NCBI RefSeq assembly: GCF_014171595.1
Contig: NZ_CP050451.1
Span: 2,666,001-2,730,000 of the forward strand
Length of the DNA stretch: 64,000 nt
Reading direction: 5' to 3'
Source of the DNA: Massilia sp. Se16.2.3
GTDB lineage: Bacteria > Pseudomonadota > Gammaproteobacteria > Burkholderiales > Burkholderiaceae_D
Under the pieces are notes generated by a model that made no database searches, had not been told where the DNA came from, and saw only the letters and a program-made list of their open reading frames with translations. Below are positions 20,559 to 32,017 of this stretch, piece by piece (positions within the stretch are counted from its first letter, which is position 1; every line of letters begins with the position of its first letter). Both the position numbers and the translations under genes were made by a program.

Positions 20559-20748
20559 CGTTCACTCCTTTTTAGCGTTTGACTTGTTGGCTTCGAGCTT
20601 AGCGCAAGAATCCGAACACTGCTCGAATCCACCAATCGCGCGGTCGTAAGGGCGCGACTCGGGGCGCGCACGCAAGCGGACGCTGCTATGCGCGAACGTG
20701 GTTTTCTGGCAATATATTTAGCTTCGATAACAACAAGATGAGGGGACC

Positions 20749-23183
20749 ATGCGCAAACCTGGCGCACCATCCTGGACCTTGCGCATTGCGCTGGGCTTGC
20801 TCGGCCTCGTCCTGCTGGCGCTGCTGGGTGCCTGGCTGTTCCTGCGCGCCAGCCTGGCGCAACTCGACGGCAAGCGCGAGACGGCCGGGCTGGCCGCCGC
20901 CGTGACGGTCGAGCGCGACGCGGCCGGTGTGCCCCTGATCCGCGGGGAGAACCGCCTTGACCTGGCCTATGCCACCGGTTTCGTGCATGCCCGGGAACGC
21001 TATTTCCAGATGGACCTGCTGCGCCGCACCGCCGCCGGCGAACTGGCCGAGCTGTTCGGGCCGCGCGCCTTGCCGCTCGACCGCGCACGCCGCCTGCACC
21101 GCTTCCGCGCCCGTGCCGGCAAGGTGCTGGCCGGGCTGGCACCGCAGGACCGTGCTTTCCTCGACCGCTATGTCGCCGGCGTCAACGATGGCCTGAACGC
21201 GCTGTCGGCGCGTCCCTTCGAGTACGTGCTCGCCGGCGCGCCGCCGGTCGCCTGGCGCGCCGAGGACAGCCTGCTGGTGGTCTGGGCCATGTACCTCGAC
21301 CTGCAGGGCAACCAGGAAGCGCGCGAACTGGCGCGCGGCTGGCTGCGCGAACACAGCACCCCGGCCCAGTTGGCCTTCCTGCTGCCGGAGGCAAGCAAGC
21401 GCCTGGGATGCGCCGCTCGACGGCAGCGCATCCGCCTTGCCTGCGGGCGCGCCGCTGCCGCCGGGAGCGCCTGGCTGGTGGGGTAAACCGGCCGCGGCAC
21501 CAGCGCGCGTAGCCATGCTCGAGCGCGGCGACGCCGTTGGCAGCAACAATTATGCGATTGCCGGCAGCCGCAGCGCCAGCGGCGCGGCGATCGTTGCCGA
21601 CGACATGCACCTCGGCCTGCAATTGCCGAACATCTGGTACCGGCTGGCGCTGTCCTGGCCGTCCGCGCCAGGCGAGGCTGCCGTCAATGGGCGCAAGCGC
21701 ATCGTCGGCGTGACGCTGCCGGGCGCGCCGCCGCTCGTCATCGCCGGCAGCAACGGCAAGGTGGCCTGGGGCTTCACCAACAGCTATGGCGACTATCTGG
21801 ACCTGGTCGAAGTCGGGATGGACGCGGAGCACGCCGGCCAGGTGCGCCTGCCGGCAGGCTGGGAGCGCCCGGCCGAGCATGCGGAAACGATCGCGGTGAA
21901 GGGCGGCCCGGCCGAAACGCTGCTGGTACGCGAGACCACGCTCGGGCCCCTGCGCGTGGCAAACGGCAAGACCTACGCGGTGCACTGGATCGCCCACCAT
22001 CCGCAAGCGCTCAACCTGAACCACCTGCGCCTGGAAGGCGCGGCCACGCTCGACGCAGCGCTGGGCATCGCGGCCACGGATGGCATCCCGGCGCAGAATT
22101 TCGTCGCCGGCGACGCCGCCGGCAACATCGGCTGGACCGTCGCCGGCATGCTGCCACGCCGCGCGGCGACGGAAGGCATCAGCTTCCCGCTGGCCGCCGC
22201 CGATGGCGTGCCGACCTGGGATGGCCTGCTGGCGCCGGCCGATTATCCGCGCGTGGTCAACCCCGCCGGCGGTCAGCTGTGGACTGCGAACAGCCGCCAG
22301 TTGCTGGGAGCGGGAAGCGCGCTGCTCGGCGACGGCGGTTTCGACCTCGGTGCGCGCAGCAGCCAGCTGAAGGACCGCCTGCAGCGGCTGGGGGGCGCGC
22401 ACGGACGTAGCCGCCGCCTTCGACGCGGCGCTGGACGACCGCGCCCTGTTCATCGCGCGCTGGCGCGAACGCGCACTGAACACGCTCGACGTCGACGCCA
22501 CCCGCGACCAGCCGCGCCGCGCCGAGTTCCGTCGCCAGCTCGAAACCAGCTGGAACGGCCGTGCCGCCACCGATTCGGTGGGCTACCGGCTGGCGCGTAA
22601 CTTCATGTGGGCACTGCATGACGAGCTCTTTGGCGCGGCGAATGCGGCGATGGCCGGCCTCGATCCGAAGGCGACGTTTGCAGTGGCCAATCCACGCTGG
22701 CCGGCGAGCTTGGCGCGCCTGCTCGACGAGCAGCCGGCCGGCTGGCTGCCGCCGGGCCGGCGCGACTGGCGTGCGGTCCAGCTGGCGGCGATCGACCGCG
22801 TCATCGCGGATCTCGACAAGGAAGGCGTGCCGCTGGCGCAGGCCACCTGGGGCACGCGCAATACGGCGGCGATCGCGCATCCGATCGCGCTGGCGGTACC
22901 GGCGCTGGCGGGCGTGCTGGGGGTGCCGCCCGACCAGCTGCCGGGCGACTCGCACATGCCGCGCGTGGCGGGACCGAAGTTCGGTCAGTCGGAGCGGATG
23001 ACGGTGTCGCCGGGCCGCGAGGAGGAGGGGCTGTTCAACATGCCGGGCGGGCAGAGCGGCCACCCCTTGTCGCCGTTCTTCCTGCGCGGGCATGCCGAAT
23101 GGGTGCAGGGCAAACCGCAGCCGCTGTTGCCGGGCGCGGCGCGCCATACCCTGACGCTGGCGCCTGCGCGCTGGGACGGCGGT
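20749..23183 (+). pseudogene. Penicillin acylase family (S45 Ntn hydrolase) protein, frameshifted as sequenced
   Basis: Periplasmic self-cleaving amidase family. A membrane or signal segment spans residues 10-32. The alpha-chain motif YATGFVHARERYFQMDLLRR and the beta-chain nucleophile Ser in VGSNNYAIAG, with ADDMHLGLQLPNIWY after it, are diagnostic. Frame breaks lie near 21403 (extra C; repair gives KRWDAPLDG) and 22390-22395 (GGGGGG for GGGGG; repair gives RLGARTDVAAAFD). The 3' end is uncertain: the last frame has no stop before the convergent gene, so a third indel near 23165-23200 is likely and the end given here is approximate. Substrates in this family include acyl-homoserine lactones and beta-lactams; none can be assigned. 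Confidence 0.85.
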
Positions 23184-23978
23184 TCAGCAACCGTACTGGG
23201 TCGGGTCCCAGAAATAGAAGCGCGCCGCGGGACGCCGGGGCTTGCCGCTCGCGAGTTGGCTGGACAGGAAGAGCTGCATCTCGAGCGCGCGGCGCTCCAG
23301 CTGCGGCCGCACGACAAGGTCCGGCTTGCCGTCGCCATCGAGGTCGCCGATCCAGACGACGAAGTCGTCCGGCAGCAGCGGCGTGCCCAGTTCCGGCATC
23401 TCGCTGTCGGCAACCGCTATCGTGCGTTCGTCCTCGCCGAAGCGGACTTTCCAGTCCACTTTTACACGTGCCAGGCAAAATGTCGCATCCGAACACGGGT
23501 CTTCGAAGGTGGTCGACAGCGTGGCCGCAAGGGTGAGCGCCTGGCCATCGATGTCGTAGCGGCGCACTTCGCTGGCGCGCCATGGCTCTTCGGAGACCGG
23601 CTTCCCGCTCTGGAAGCGCTTGTTGAAATACCAGGTGCGCACCGGGCCCTCCTTCAGGCCAGGCAGGCCGCGCACCGGGAACAGCGCGGGCGCGCTGCCG
23701 GCGGTACGGGCGACTACACCCTGGGCCGGACCATCGGTCGTCGCAATCGGCTCGGCGCGGATGCGCACCTCGTCCTTCTTCAATGCACAGGTCTGCGCGC
23801 AGTGCAGGGCATGGTACTCACCGGCGGGAAACTGAATGGTATCGGCAAAGAAGGCGTAGCCCGACGGCTTGCCATGAATGAGGTGGATCTGTTCGGCGGC
23901 CTGCAGCGGGGCCGATGCGAGGATTGCGGCCATGCAGGCGAAGATGGCGATATGACGAACGACATGGATCGAAGACAT
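23184..23978 (-). CDS. Secreted protein with VCBS/FG-GAP-like calcium motif, unknown function
   Basis: 264 aa. The start ATG 23978 is chosen because it opens a clean signal peptide (MSSIHVVRHIAIFACMAAIL) cleaved near LQAA; an in-frame ATG lies further upstream without such features. The C-terminal region contains WIGDLDGDGKPDLVV, a DxDxDG calcium loop typical of FG-GAP/VCBS repeats. Several Cys suggest disulfides in the periplasm. It converges on the penicillin acylase-like gene. I do not recognise a specific family. Confidence 0.75.
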   Translation of the reverse strand: MSSIHVVRHIAIFACMAAILASAPLQAAEQIHLIHGKPSGYAFFADTIQFPAGEYHALHCAQTCALKKDEVRIRAEPIATTDGPAQGVVARTAGSAPALFPVRGLPGLKEGPVRTWYFNKRFQSGKPVSEEPWRASEVRRYDIDGQALTLAATLSTTFEDPCSDATFCLARVKVDWKVRFGEDERTIAVADSEMPELGTPLLPDDFVVWIGDLDGDGKPDLVVRPQLERRALEMQLFLSSQLASGKPRRPAARFYFWDPTQYGC

Positions 23979-24123
23979 GGGCTCTGGTCGCGAGGATGGC
24001 TGACCCCGGCAGTGTAGCACCGCGGCGGGCACGCCGGCACCGCTGGCCGCCGAGCGCTGAACGCCGGGCGCGTTCCCACGCGTCGGGCGTTCGCAAAACA
24101 TGCGTGGCGGGAAAGCCGGGCGC

Positions 24124-26361
24124 TCAGCGCGCGGGCAGCTCCAGCGGCAGCTTGCGCAGCATCTGGTCGATGGCTTCGGCGCTCGACGGCCGGCCGAGGA
24201 AGAAACCCTGAACCACGTCGCAGCCGAACTGCTCGAGCAGCACCAGCTGTTCGTCGGTCTCGACGCCTTCGGCCACCACCGCCATTTTCAGGCCGTGCGC
24301 CATGGCGATGATGGCGCGGGTGATCGCCGCGTTTTCCGAGTCCTGCGGCAGGCCGCAAATGAAGCTGCGGTCGATCTTCAGCGCGCGCACGTCGAAGCGC
24401 TTCAGGTAGTTCATCGACGAGTAGCCGGTACCGAAGTCGTCGATCGACAGGTAGACGCCGATGCCGCGCAGCTGTTCGAGCGTGGCCATGGTCGCCTTGG
24501 CGTCGTCCATCAGCGTGCCTTCGGTGAGCTCGAGTTCCAGCAGCTTCGGATCGAGTCCGGTGTCTCCCAGGGCCGAGAGCACGATCTGCGACAGGTTCTC
24601 GTCCTTGAACTGCTTGGCTGACAGGTTCACCGCCATGCGCACTGCGCGCCGTCCCATCCCCTGCCACAGGCGCGCCTGGTTGCAGGCGGTGCGCAGCACC
24701 CATTCGCCGATCGGCACGATCAGGCCCGTTTCCTCGGCAAGCGGAATGAATTCGGTGGGCGAGATGATGCCGCGTTCCGGATGGCGCCAGCGCACCAGCG
24801 CTTCGACGCCGACGACGTCGAGCGAGCGCACGTCGAGCTGCGGCTGGTAGAGCAGGTAGAGCTCATCGTTCTGCAGGGCGCGGCGCAGGCCCACTTCGAG
24901 TTTCACGTGGCTCATGATCTGCATCGTCAGCGAAGAGCTGTACAGCTTGGCGTTGTTCTTGCCGCAGTTCTTGGCGTGGTACATCGCCGTGTCGGCGTAC
25001 TTGAGCAGCGAATTGCAGTCGTCGCCGTCCTCGGGGAAGAGCGAGATGCCGATGGAGGCGGTGACGAAAATCTCGTTGCCGTCGATGAGGAAAGGGCGGC
25101 GCATCGCTTCCTTGACGCGGTGGGCCACGTTCAGCGCGTGTTCCACGCGTTCCAGGTCGGGGATCAGGATCGTGAATTCGTCGCCGCCCAGGCGCGCCAT
25201 GTGCGTCGCGCCCGCAGTGGCGGCCTGTACCTCGTGCCCTTCCGGCGTGCCTTCCTGGACTACTTCCTCGTGCGGCGTCCCGTCGGGCAGGGCTTCGCTG
25301 CGCGAGACCAGGTCGCTGGGACGGATCGTCTCGCGCAGGCGTTCGGACACGATTTTCAGCAGGTGGTCGCCGACGTTGTGGCCGAGCGTGTCGTTGATGC
25401 GCTTGAAAGCGTCGAGGTCCATGAACAGCACCGCGAACTTCTTGTTGCCGATCTTCGAGCGCTGCAGCTCGCGTTCGAGGGTTTCGAGGAAGGCCTGGCG
25501 GTTCGGGATGCCGGTCAGGCTGTCGCAGTAGGCCAGCCGGCGGATCTGCTCCTCGGTGCGTTTGCGCTCGCTGATGTCGCGCACCAGGCCGAGCACTTCC
25601 GATGGCCCGGTGGCCACCAGGCGCGCCTCGAAATGCTGGACGACGCCGAAGCGCACCAATTCGTACTCGACCGAGCGCACCTGGCGCGTGCGCAGCACTT
25701 CCTTCAGCTGGGCCAGCATGCGCGCGGAGATCTCCTTCGGCAGCACTTCGCCGATGTGGCGACCGACGCAGCGTTCGCTGGTGAAGGGGGCCGGGGTGTC
25801 GTTGTCGTCGGCGCGCTGGCCGTGCCCGCCCGGACGCAGGCGTCCGCGGCCCGGTTCGTAGTCGAGGTAGAAGCCGTCGCCGTTCATGCGGAAGAAGGTG
25901 TCGGGAATCGCGGCCAGCACGGCGCGGTTCTGGGCGTCGGCGATGCGCAGGCGCGCGATGGCGTCGCTGGCGCGCAGCACGTACAGCACCCGGTGGCCGA
26001 GGATGGGCCAGTTGATCGGCTTGGAGACGAAATCCGTGGCGCCGGCTTCGTAGGCGCTGGTGACGGCTTCGACATCGTCGCCGCCGGTGACCATCACGAT
26101 CGGCACCGAGGGACCGCCTGCTTCGGCCTGGCGAATGGCACGGCAGGCGGCGAAGCCGTCAACGTGCGGCATCTCGACATCCATCAAAATGAGGTCGGGC
26201 CGGCGTTCCCGTGCCAGGGCAATGGCCTGGCGGCCGTCCTCGGCCTCGATGCCATGCAGGCCGACGTTGTGCAGCATCTCGAGCATCAGGAGGCGCATCA
26301 CCGGATCGTCGTCGGCCACCAGCACGACACCGCGTTGAGGGGAAGGGGAGGCTGGCATCAT
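24124..26361 (-). CDS. Response regulator with PAS, GGDEF and EAL domains
   Basis: 745 aa. The receiver has Asp61 in [17 protein letters not shown] lies around 150-270. The GGDEF domain has the canonical ARLGGDEF, and the EAL domain has [15 protein letters not shown] and [13 protein letters not shown]. Both c-di-GMP activities look possible. About 35 extra residues sit between the SDLVSR segment and ARLGGDEF, a place where most GGDEF domains have none. The start ATGATG overlaps the stop of the upstream hybrid kinase, so the two are translationally coupled and the kinase is the probable phosphodonor. Confidence 0.93.
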   Translation of the reverse strand: MMPASPSPQRGVVLVADDDPVMRLLMLEMLHNVGLHGIEAEDGRQAIALARERRPDLILMDVEMPHVDGFAACRAIRQAEAGGPSVPIVMVTGGDDVEAVTSAYEAGATDFVSKPINWPILGHRVLYVLRASDAIARLRIADAQNRAVLAAIPDTFFRMNGDGFYLDYEPGRGRLRPGGHGQRADDNDTPAPFTSERCVGRHIGEVLPKEISARMLAQLKEVLRTRQVRSVEYELVRFGVVQHFEARLVATGPSEVLGLVRDISERKRTEEQIRRLAYCDSLTGIPNRQAFLETLERELQRSKIGNKKFAVLFMDLDAFKRINDTLGHNVGDHLLKIVSERLRETIRPSDLVSRSEALPDGTPHEEVVQEGTPEGHEVQAATAGATHMARLGGDEFTILIPDLERVEHALNVAHRVKEAMRRPFLIDGNEIFVTASIGISLFPEDGDDCNSLLKYADTAMYHAKNCGKNNAKLYSSSLTMQIMSHVKLEVGLRRALQNDELYLLYQPQLDVRSLDVVGVEALVRWRHPERGIISPTEFIPLAEETGLIVPIGEWVLRTACNQARLWQGMGRRAVRMAVNLSAKQFKDENLSQIVLSALGDTGLDPKLLELELTEGTLMDDAKATMATLEQLRGIGVYLSIDDFGTGYSSMNYLKRFDVRALKIDRSFICGLPQDSENAAITRAIIAMAHGLKMAVVAEGVETDEQLVLLEQFGCDVVQGFFLGRPSSAEAIDQMLRKLPLELPAR

Positions 26362-29176
26362 GTTTCCTTCTCTAGCATGGCATTGAGCGAATGGCGGACC
26401 GCGGGGAATTGCTGTTCCAGCCCGGTCACCAGTGTGGCCGCGCCTTCGACGCTGGCGGCGCGGCCGAGTTGTTCGAGTTCCCTGCACAGGCGGGCAAAGG
26501 CGTCGGCGCCGACGTTGGCGCTGGCCGACTTCAGGCTGTGGGCGACGCGGCGCACGGTATCGGCGTCCTGGCTGGTTGCGGCCCGGCGCAGGGTGGCCAG
26601 ATGCCGCGGCGTGTCGCCGACATAGGCCGCGATGACCTTCTGTACCAGCGCGTCGCCGCCGTCGCGGCTGAGGGCGCGGATCTTCTCCAGTGCCGCCGCA
26701 TTGATGACGTCGCGCTGGATCACTTCGCGCGCTTCCGGCGGCAGGGTCGGCGTGCACTCGTCGTGGTGGACGGTAGCGGCGATCGGCAATGCGATCCAGC
26801 GCCCCATTACGCCCGCCAGTTCCTGCTGGGTGAAGGGCTTGGAGAGGTAGTCGTCCATACCGGCGGCGAGGCAGGCTTCGCGGTCGCCTGCAACGCGTTG
26901 GCGGTAATGGCGATGACCGGCAGGGTGCGCGGCCGTCCCGCCTCGCGTTCTTCGCCGCGGATGGCGGCGGTGGCGGCAAAGCCGTCCATGACCGGCATCT
27001 GGCAATCCATTAGCACGGCCGCGTAATCGTGGATGCGCACGGCCTGCAGCGCCTCCGCGCCGTTGCGGGCGACATCGGCCTGCAGGCCCAGGCTCTCGAG
27101 CATGGCCTTGGCCACCTCGACGTTGACCGGGTTGTCTTCGGCCAGCAGCACGCGGCGCATGCGCTGGCGCTCGCCGGACGCCGGCAGCGCCTGAGGCGGC
27201 GGCAGGAACTGTGGCGCCGGCGCAGTGAGGCCGCGCGGGCGCGTCGCCAGACAGGCGAACAGGTCGGCCGCCCGCGCGGGCTTGATCAGCTGGTAGGCGA
27301 CGCCGGCGCCGCGCCGCTGCACCGGATCAGCGGCGCTGCGTTCGGGGCTGATCAGGATCAGGCGGGTCGGGCGCGTCAGGGCGTGGGCGCGGATCGTGGC
27401 GGCGAGCAGCAGGCCGCTCGACTGCGGCAGCTCCATGTCGATCACGGCGGCGTCGAAGGGCGTGCCCGCGTCGGCGGCGGTGGCCAGGCGCCGCACCGCA
27501 TCGCCCGGGTCGCCGCTGCCTTCGCACGCGACCTTCCAGTCGGCCAGGTGGCGCTGCATGCCGATGCGGCTGGTCTCGTTCTCGTCGACGATCAGCACGC
27601 GCATGCCGGCCAGGGTGTGCTGCTGCCCGCCGGGTGCATCGGGATCGACGCGGCGCTTGTCGAAGCTGACCGTGAACCAGAACACGGACCCGCGCGTGGT
27701 GCCATTGTCGACGCCGATCGCCCCGCCCATCAGTTCGACCAGCTGCCTGGAGATCGCCAGGCCCAGGCCCGTGCCGCCGAACTTGCGCGTGGTCGAGTCG
27801 TCGGCCTGGGAAAACGCTTCGAACAGGCGGCTCCTCGCTTCGTGCGAGATGCCGATGCCGGTATCGATCACTTCGAAGCGCAGCACGACGGCCTGGCTGT
27901 CTTCGCTGGCGACGCGCACGCGCGCTTCGATACGGCCTTCCTCGGTGAACTTGATGGCATTGCCCAGCAGGTTGGCCATGATCTGGCGCAGCCGGTTCGG
28001 GTCGCCGCAGATGGCGACCGGGATATCGTTGGCGATGTCGAAGTCGAGCGCAATGCCCTTCGCTTGCGCCTGCGGCGTGTAGACCGTGTGGATGTCTTCC
28101 AGCAAGTCCCACAGGTTGAAGTTGATGTACTCGATGGTGAGCTTGCCGGCTTCGATCTTGGAAAAGTCGAGGATGTCGTTGATGATGACGAGCAGGTGCT
28201 CGCCCGAACGCTTCACCAGCCGCGTGTAGTTGCGCTGGGTGTCGGTGAGCTCGGTCCCGAGCAGCATTTCGGTCATGCCGAGCACGCCGTTCATGGGGGT
28301 GCGAATCTCGTGGCTCATGGTGGCAAGGAATGCGCTCTTCGCGCGGCTGGCCGCTTCGGCCGCGTTCTTGGCGCGCTCGAGCTGTTCGGTGCGCACCGAT
28401 ACCTGGCGTTCGAGTTCGTCGCGGTGGTGGGTCAGTGCCGCGCCGCGGCCCTCGATCTGCGACAGCATGTCGTTGAAGCTGTCGATCAGCGTGCCCAGTT
28501 CGTCGCTGCGGCCGTGCGCCACGCGCAGCGTGTAGTTCTGGCTTTCCGACACCTTCTGCGCGGCGCCGATCAGCTTCCTGACCGGGTCGGTGATGCTGCG
28601 CGTGAAGCGCCGCGCCAGCACCAGCGAGACCAGCAGCGCCGCGCACATGGCCGCACCGAGCACGCCCACGCTGCGCAGGATGTCGCGCCACATCGGCAGC
28701 AGGTCGGCTTCGATCACGATGACGCCGACCCGGGCGCGGTCGTTGGCGACCTGGCGGTACAGGCGCATGCGCGTCGACACCAGGCGCGCGCCGTGCAGGT
28801 TCGCTTCCACGAGTTCGACCTCGTCGGCGATCGCCAGCGTCGGCGCCGTCTTCGCGGTGCCATGGGCCGGCGCGACGTAGTCGGCGAACAGGCGGCCATG
28901 GCTGTCGTAGAGCGCCGCGAAGCTGATCTCTTCTTTCGCGGCGAGCGAGGCGAGCAGGGTGCGCGCCAGGTTGCGGTCGTTGAAGACGAGGGTATCGGCA
29001 CTGTTGGCGGCCACCACCGCGGCCAGCGAGGCCAGTGCCACGCGCTCGTCCTTGCGCCCGTTGACCACCGAGGCGCAGGCAAAGGCGATGAAGACGAACA
29101 GCAGCGCGGTACCGGTCGAGAGCAGCGACATCGACGTCAGTTTGCGGTTCAGGCTGGAGCGCTCGGATGTCGGCAT
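26358..29176 (-). pseudogene. BarA-like hybrid sensor histidine kinase (HAMP-HisKA-HATPase-REC-REC-Hpt), frameshifted as sequenced
   Basis: Inner-membrane sensor. TM1 (about residues 14-38), a periplasmic region and TM2 are followed by HAMP, HisKA with the phospho-His in FLATMSHEIRTPMNG, and HATPase boxes (NLLGNAIKFTEEG, DTGIGI, GGTGLGLAI). A first degenerate receiver (VIDMELPQSSG), a second receiver with [13 protein letters not shown], and a C-terminal Hpt domain with [15 protein letters not shown] complete it. One G is missing near 26889; restoring GGG gives [22 protein letters not shown]. The start ATG 29176 is the best of several. It is followed directly by the REC-PAS-GGDEF-EAL gene, suggesting a sensor-to-c-di-GMP pathway. 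Confidence 0.92.
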
Positions 29177-29313
29177 GGAGGCATCAATCAGGGCAGGAGC
29201 GGCGGACGGCGTGGGCCGGCGCCAACGCGCGCGTGCCCTCCTTGCAGAAGTGAAAATTCCTGCAAGAAAAAATAGTACGTGGGAGGGGGAAGGGGGACTT
29301 TGCGGTGGCGCAA

Positions 29314-29340
29314 GTAGGGTGGGCAAGCGTTGCCTACCCG
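29314..29340. repeat. TAGGGTGG intergenic palindrome, copy 2
   Basis: GTAGGGTGGGCA-loop-TGCCTACCC, an imperfect hairpin. A matching CCCACGCG follows at about 29392, so this may be one end of a longer composite element. Confidence 0.55.
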
Positions 29341-29450
29341 ACGGTTCTGGGCGATACCGCTCGTGCGTTGTCGTAGCGTGACGGCTCCGCCGCCCACGCG
29401 TTCAACAGGCAGATGCCATCCGAACCACAGTCAAAGCTGGAACGCCGAAA

Positions 29451-29475
29451 GCGTGGACGGATGGCCCGTCCACGC
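29451..29475. repeat. GTGG...CCACGC intergenic palindrome, copy 3
   Basis: GCGTGGACGG pairs perfectly with CCGTCCACGC (10-bp stem, 5-nt loop). It lies 22 bp past the stop of the ybdD-like gene and may also stop or protect its transcript, though there is no T run. Confidence 0.6.
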
Positions 29476-29497
29476 GTCCTTCAAACTACGGCCGAGC

Positions 29498-29695
29498 TCA
29501 GCAGCAACCCCCGCTGCGCCCGGACCCGTACCGCGCTTCCTGGCGCTCGCGGAAAAACTCCTCGTAGGTCATCGGGGTTTTATCCGGATGCTCGCGCTCC
29601 ATATGCGCCAGGTAAGTGTCGTACTCCGGCAAGCCGACCATCAGGCGCATGCTTTGCCCGAGGTATTTGCCGGCCTGGGCGAGGGCGGCCAGCAT
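29498..29695 (-). CDS. YbdD/YjiX family small protein (DUF466)
   Basis: 65 aa. The segment GLPEYDTYLAHMEREHPDKT followed by PMTYEEFFRERQEARYG is typical of YbdD/YjiX, which are encoded next to CstA/BtsT carbon-starvation transporters. The tail GSGRSGGCC carries two Cys. The start ATG 29695 overlaps the cstA stop (TGATG), so it is translationally coupled. The molecular role is not established. Confidence 0.92.
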   Translation of the reverse strand: MLAALAQAGKYLGQSMRLMVGLPEYDTYLAHMEREHPDKTPMTYEEFFRERQEARYGSGRSGGCC

Positions 29696-31761
29696 CACCG
29701 CACCTGCGCCGCCGGGGCCGCCACGAACGGCGATTCCTTCACCGTCGGGTTGCCGTTGTTGCGCGCATTGATGACGGTGCGGATGCCGTACACCAGCACC
29801 GCCACCACCACGACCATGAAGAAGCCGCACAGCGTGGCGTCGACATAGTCGTTGAAGACGATGCGGCTCATCTGGTCGAGCGACTTGGCCGGAGCCAGCA
29901 CGGTACCGGCGTCGAGCGCGGCCTGGAATTTCTGGGCGTGGGCGACGAAACCGACCTTCACGTTCGGGCTGAAGATCTTCTGCCAGCCGGCTGTCAGGGT
30001 GCAGATCAGGAGCCAGATGGTCGGCACGATCGTCACCCAGGCGTACTGGCCACGCTTCATCTTGAACAGCACCACGGTGCCCAGCGTCAGGGCGATACCG
30101 GCCAGCATCTGGTTGGCGATGCCGAACAGCGGCCACAGGGTGTTGATGCCGCCCAGCGGATCGACCACGCCCTGGTACAGGAAGTAGCCCCAGGCGGCCA
30201 CGCACAGGCCGGTCGCCAGCAGGTTGGCCGGCAGCGATTCCGTGCGTTTCAGCGATGGGACAAACGCGCCCAGCAAGTCCTGCAGCATGAAGCGGCCCGC
30301 GCGCGTTCCTGCGTCGACCGCGGTGAGGATGAAGAGCGCCTCGAACAGGATCGCAAAGTGGTACCAGAAGGCCATCATCGCCTTGCCGCCAACCACGTTG
30401 GCCAGGATGTTGGCCATGCCCACGGCCAGCGTCGGGGCGCCGCCCGCGCGCGAGATGATGGTGTGCTCGCCCACGTCCTTGGCCACTTGCGTGAGCGTTT
30501 CAGGCGTGACCACGAAGCCCCAGTTCGAGACCGCGGCGGCAGCCGACTGCGCGGTGGTGCCCAGCACGGCGGCCGGCGCGTTCATCGCGAAGTACACGCC
30601 CGGGTCGATGGTGGACGCGGCCACCAGCGCCATGATGGCGACGAACGATTCCATCAGCATCGCGCCGTAGCCGATGAAGCGGGCGTGGGTCTCGTTCTCG
30701 ATCATCTTCGGCGTCGTGCCCGAGGAAATCAGCGCGTGGAAGCCGGAGACGGCGCCGCAGGCGATGGTGATGAACAGGAAGGGGAACAGATTGCCCGACC
30801 AGACCGGGCCGGTGCCGTCGATGAAGCGGGTCACGGCGGGCATCTGCATGTGCGGTGCGACCAGCACGATGCCGATGGCCAGCGCCACGATGGTGCCGAT
30901 TTTCAGGAAAGTGGAGAGGTAGTCGCGCGGCGCCAGCAGCAGCCACACGGGAATGACCGAAGCGACGAAGCCGTAGCCGATCAGCATCCAGGTCAACTGG
31001 ACGCCGGTGAAGGTGAACATCGGGCCAAGCGTGGCCGAATCGTGCACGTACTGGCCGCCGATGATGGCCAGCATCAGCAGGATGAAGCCGATGAAGGAGA
31101 TTTCGCCGATGCGGCCCACGCGCACATAGCGCGAATAAATGCCCATGAAGAGCGCGATCGGGATCGTCGCCATCACGGTAAAGCTGCCCCAGGGCGAGCC
31201 GGTCAGGGCTTTCACCACGATCAGCGCCAGCACCGCCAGGATGATGACCATGATCATGAAGGTGCCGAAGAGGGCGATGATGCCGGGGATTTCCCCCATT
31301 TCGGATTTGATCAGGTCGCCCAGCGAGCGGCCGTCGCGGCGCATCGACATGAACAGCACGATAAAGTCCTGCACGGCGCCGGCGAAGACGACGCCGGCCA
31401 GGATCCACATCATGCCGGGCAGGTAGCCCATCTGCGCGGCGAGGACCGGACCGACCAGCGGCCCGGCGCCGGCAATGGCCGCGAAGTGGTGGCCGAACAG
31501 GACGTATTTATTCGTCGGCACGTAGTCGAGGCCGTCGTTGTACTTGTAGGCCGGGGTCTGGCGGCCGGGATCGAGTCCCATCACCTTCGTGGCGATGTAG
31601 AGGCTGTAAAAGCGGTAGGCGATGAGGTAGACGCAGACGGCGGCCGCCACCACCCACACGGCGTTGATCGACTCGCCGCGGCGCAGGGCCACATAAGCGA
31701 GCGCGACAGCGCCGAAGAGTGAGAGCGCCGCCCAGCCGAGTCGATTTCCGAGACTTTTCAT
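29695..31761 (-). CDS. cstA: Carbon starvation protein CstA (pyruvate/peptide transporter family)
   Basis: 688 aa polytopic inner-membrane transporter, close to E. coli CstA (701). It shows the conserved YNDGLDYVPTNKYVLFGHHF motif after TM2, then GAGPLVGPVLAAQMGYLPG and many hydrophobic segments. CstA and its paralogue BtsT take up pyruvate and possibly peptides during nutrient limitation. The start ATG 31761 follows AAGGAG. It forms a two-gene unit with the DUF466 gene. Confidence 0.96.
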   Translation of the reverse strand: MKSLGNRLGWAALSLFGAVALAYVALRRGESINAVWVVAAAVCVYLIAYRFYSLYIATKVMGLDPGRQTPAYKYNDGLDYVPTNKYVLFGHHFAAIAGAGPLVGPVLAAQMGYLPGMMWILAGVVFAGAVQDFIVLFMSMRRDGRSLGDLIKSEMGEIPGIIALFGTFMIMVIILAVLALIVVKALTGSPWGSFTVMATIPIALFMGIYSRYVRVGRIGEISFIGFILLMLAIIGGQYVHDSATLGPMFTFTGVQLTWMLIGYGFVASVIPVWLLLAPRDYLSTFLKIGTIVALAIGIVLVAPHMQMPAVTRFIDGTGPVWSGNLFPFLFITIACGAVSGFHALISSGTTPKMIENETHARFIGYGAMLMESFVAIMALVAASTIDPGVYFAMNAPAAVLGTTAQSAAAAVSNWGFVVTPETLTQVAKDVGEHTIISRAGGAPTLAVGMANILANVVGGKAMMAFWYHFAILFEALFILTAVDAGTRAGRFMLQDLLGAFVPSLKRTESLPANLLATGLCVAAWGYFLYQGVVDPLGGINTLWPLFGIANQMLAGIALTLGTVVLFKMKRGQYAWVTIVPTIWLLICTLTAGWQKIFSPNVKVGFVAHAQKFQAALDAGTVLAPAKSLDQMSRIVFNDYVDATLCGFFMVVVVAVLVYGIRTVINARNNGNPTVKESPFVAAPAAQVR

Positions 31762-32017
31762 GGGTGGCTCCTTAGGTTTTTTTCTCATGGGGGTACGGCG
31801 CAGCCGGGACATGCCCTCGAACATGCCGAAGCGTGCACGGACAGCGGCAGGCGGACGGCGTGTCGCCCCCATCTTGCCCCATTATGGAAATGGCAAGCGC
31901 ATGATTCTAACCCGTCAAGCTTGCCATTCAGGCTACGTAGAATCACGTATGCACGCACGTTGGAATATGTCCACGTGGAAACATTTTTAGTTGCGTTTAG
32001 TTAAGCCGTCGACTAAG

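Larger units (their letters stand above)
29177..29497. other. Intergenic region holding dispersed repeats
   Basis: 321 bp between the hybrid kinase and the ybdD-like gene. It contains two copies of the TAGGGTGG.../CCACGCG repeat family (29314-29340 and 29451-29475) and no convincing coding frame. The kinase promoter is presumably in 29177-29300, but no clear hexamers stand out. Confidence 0.5.

Noticed and set aside
26391-29275. Two long + strand frames opposite the hybrid kinase
   Set aside because: They are shadows of a kinase with complete HisKA, HATPase, REC and Hpt motifs.
29413-31722. 769-codon open frame on the + strand
   Set aside because: It is antisense to cstA; the His/Asp-rich composition mirrors reversed hydrophobic codons.
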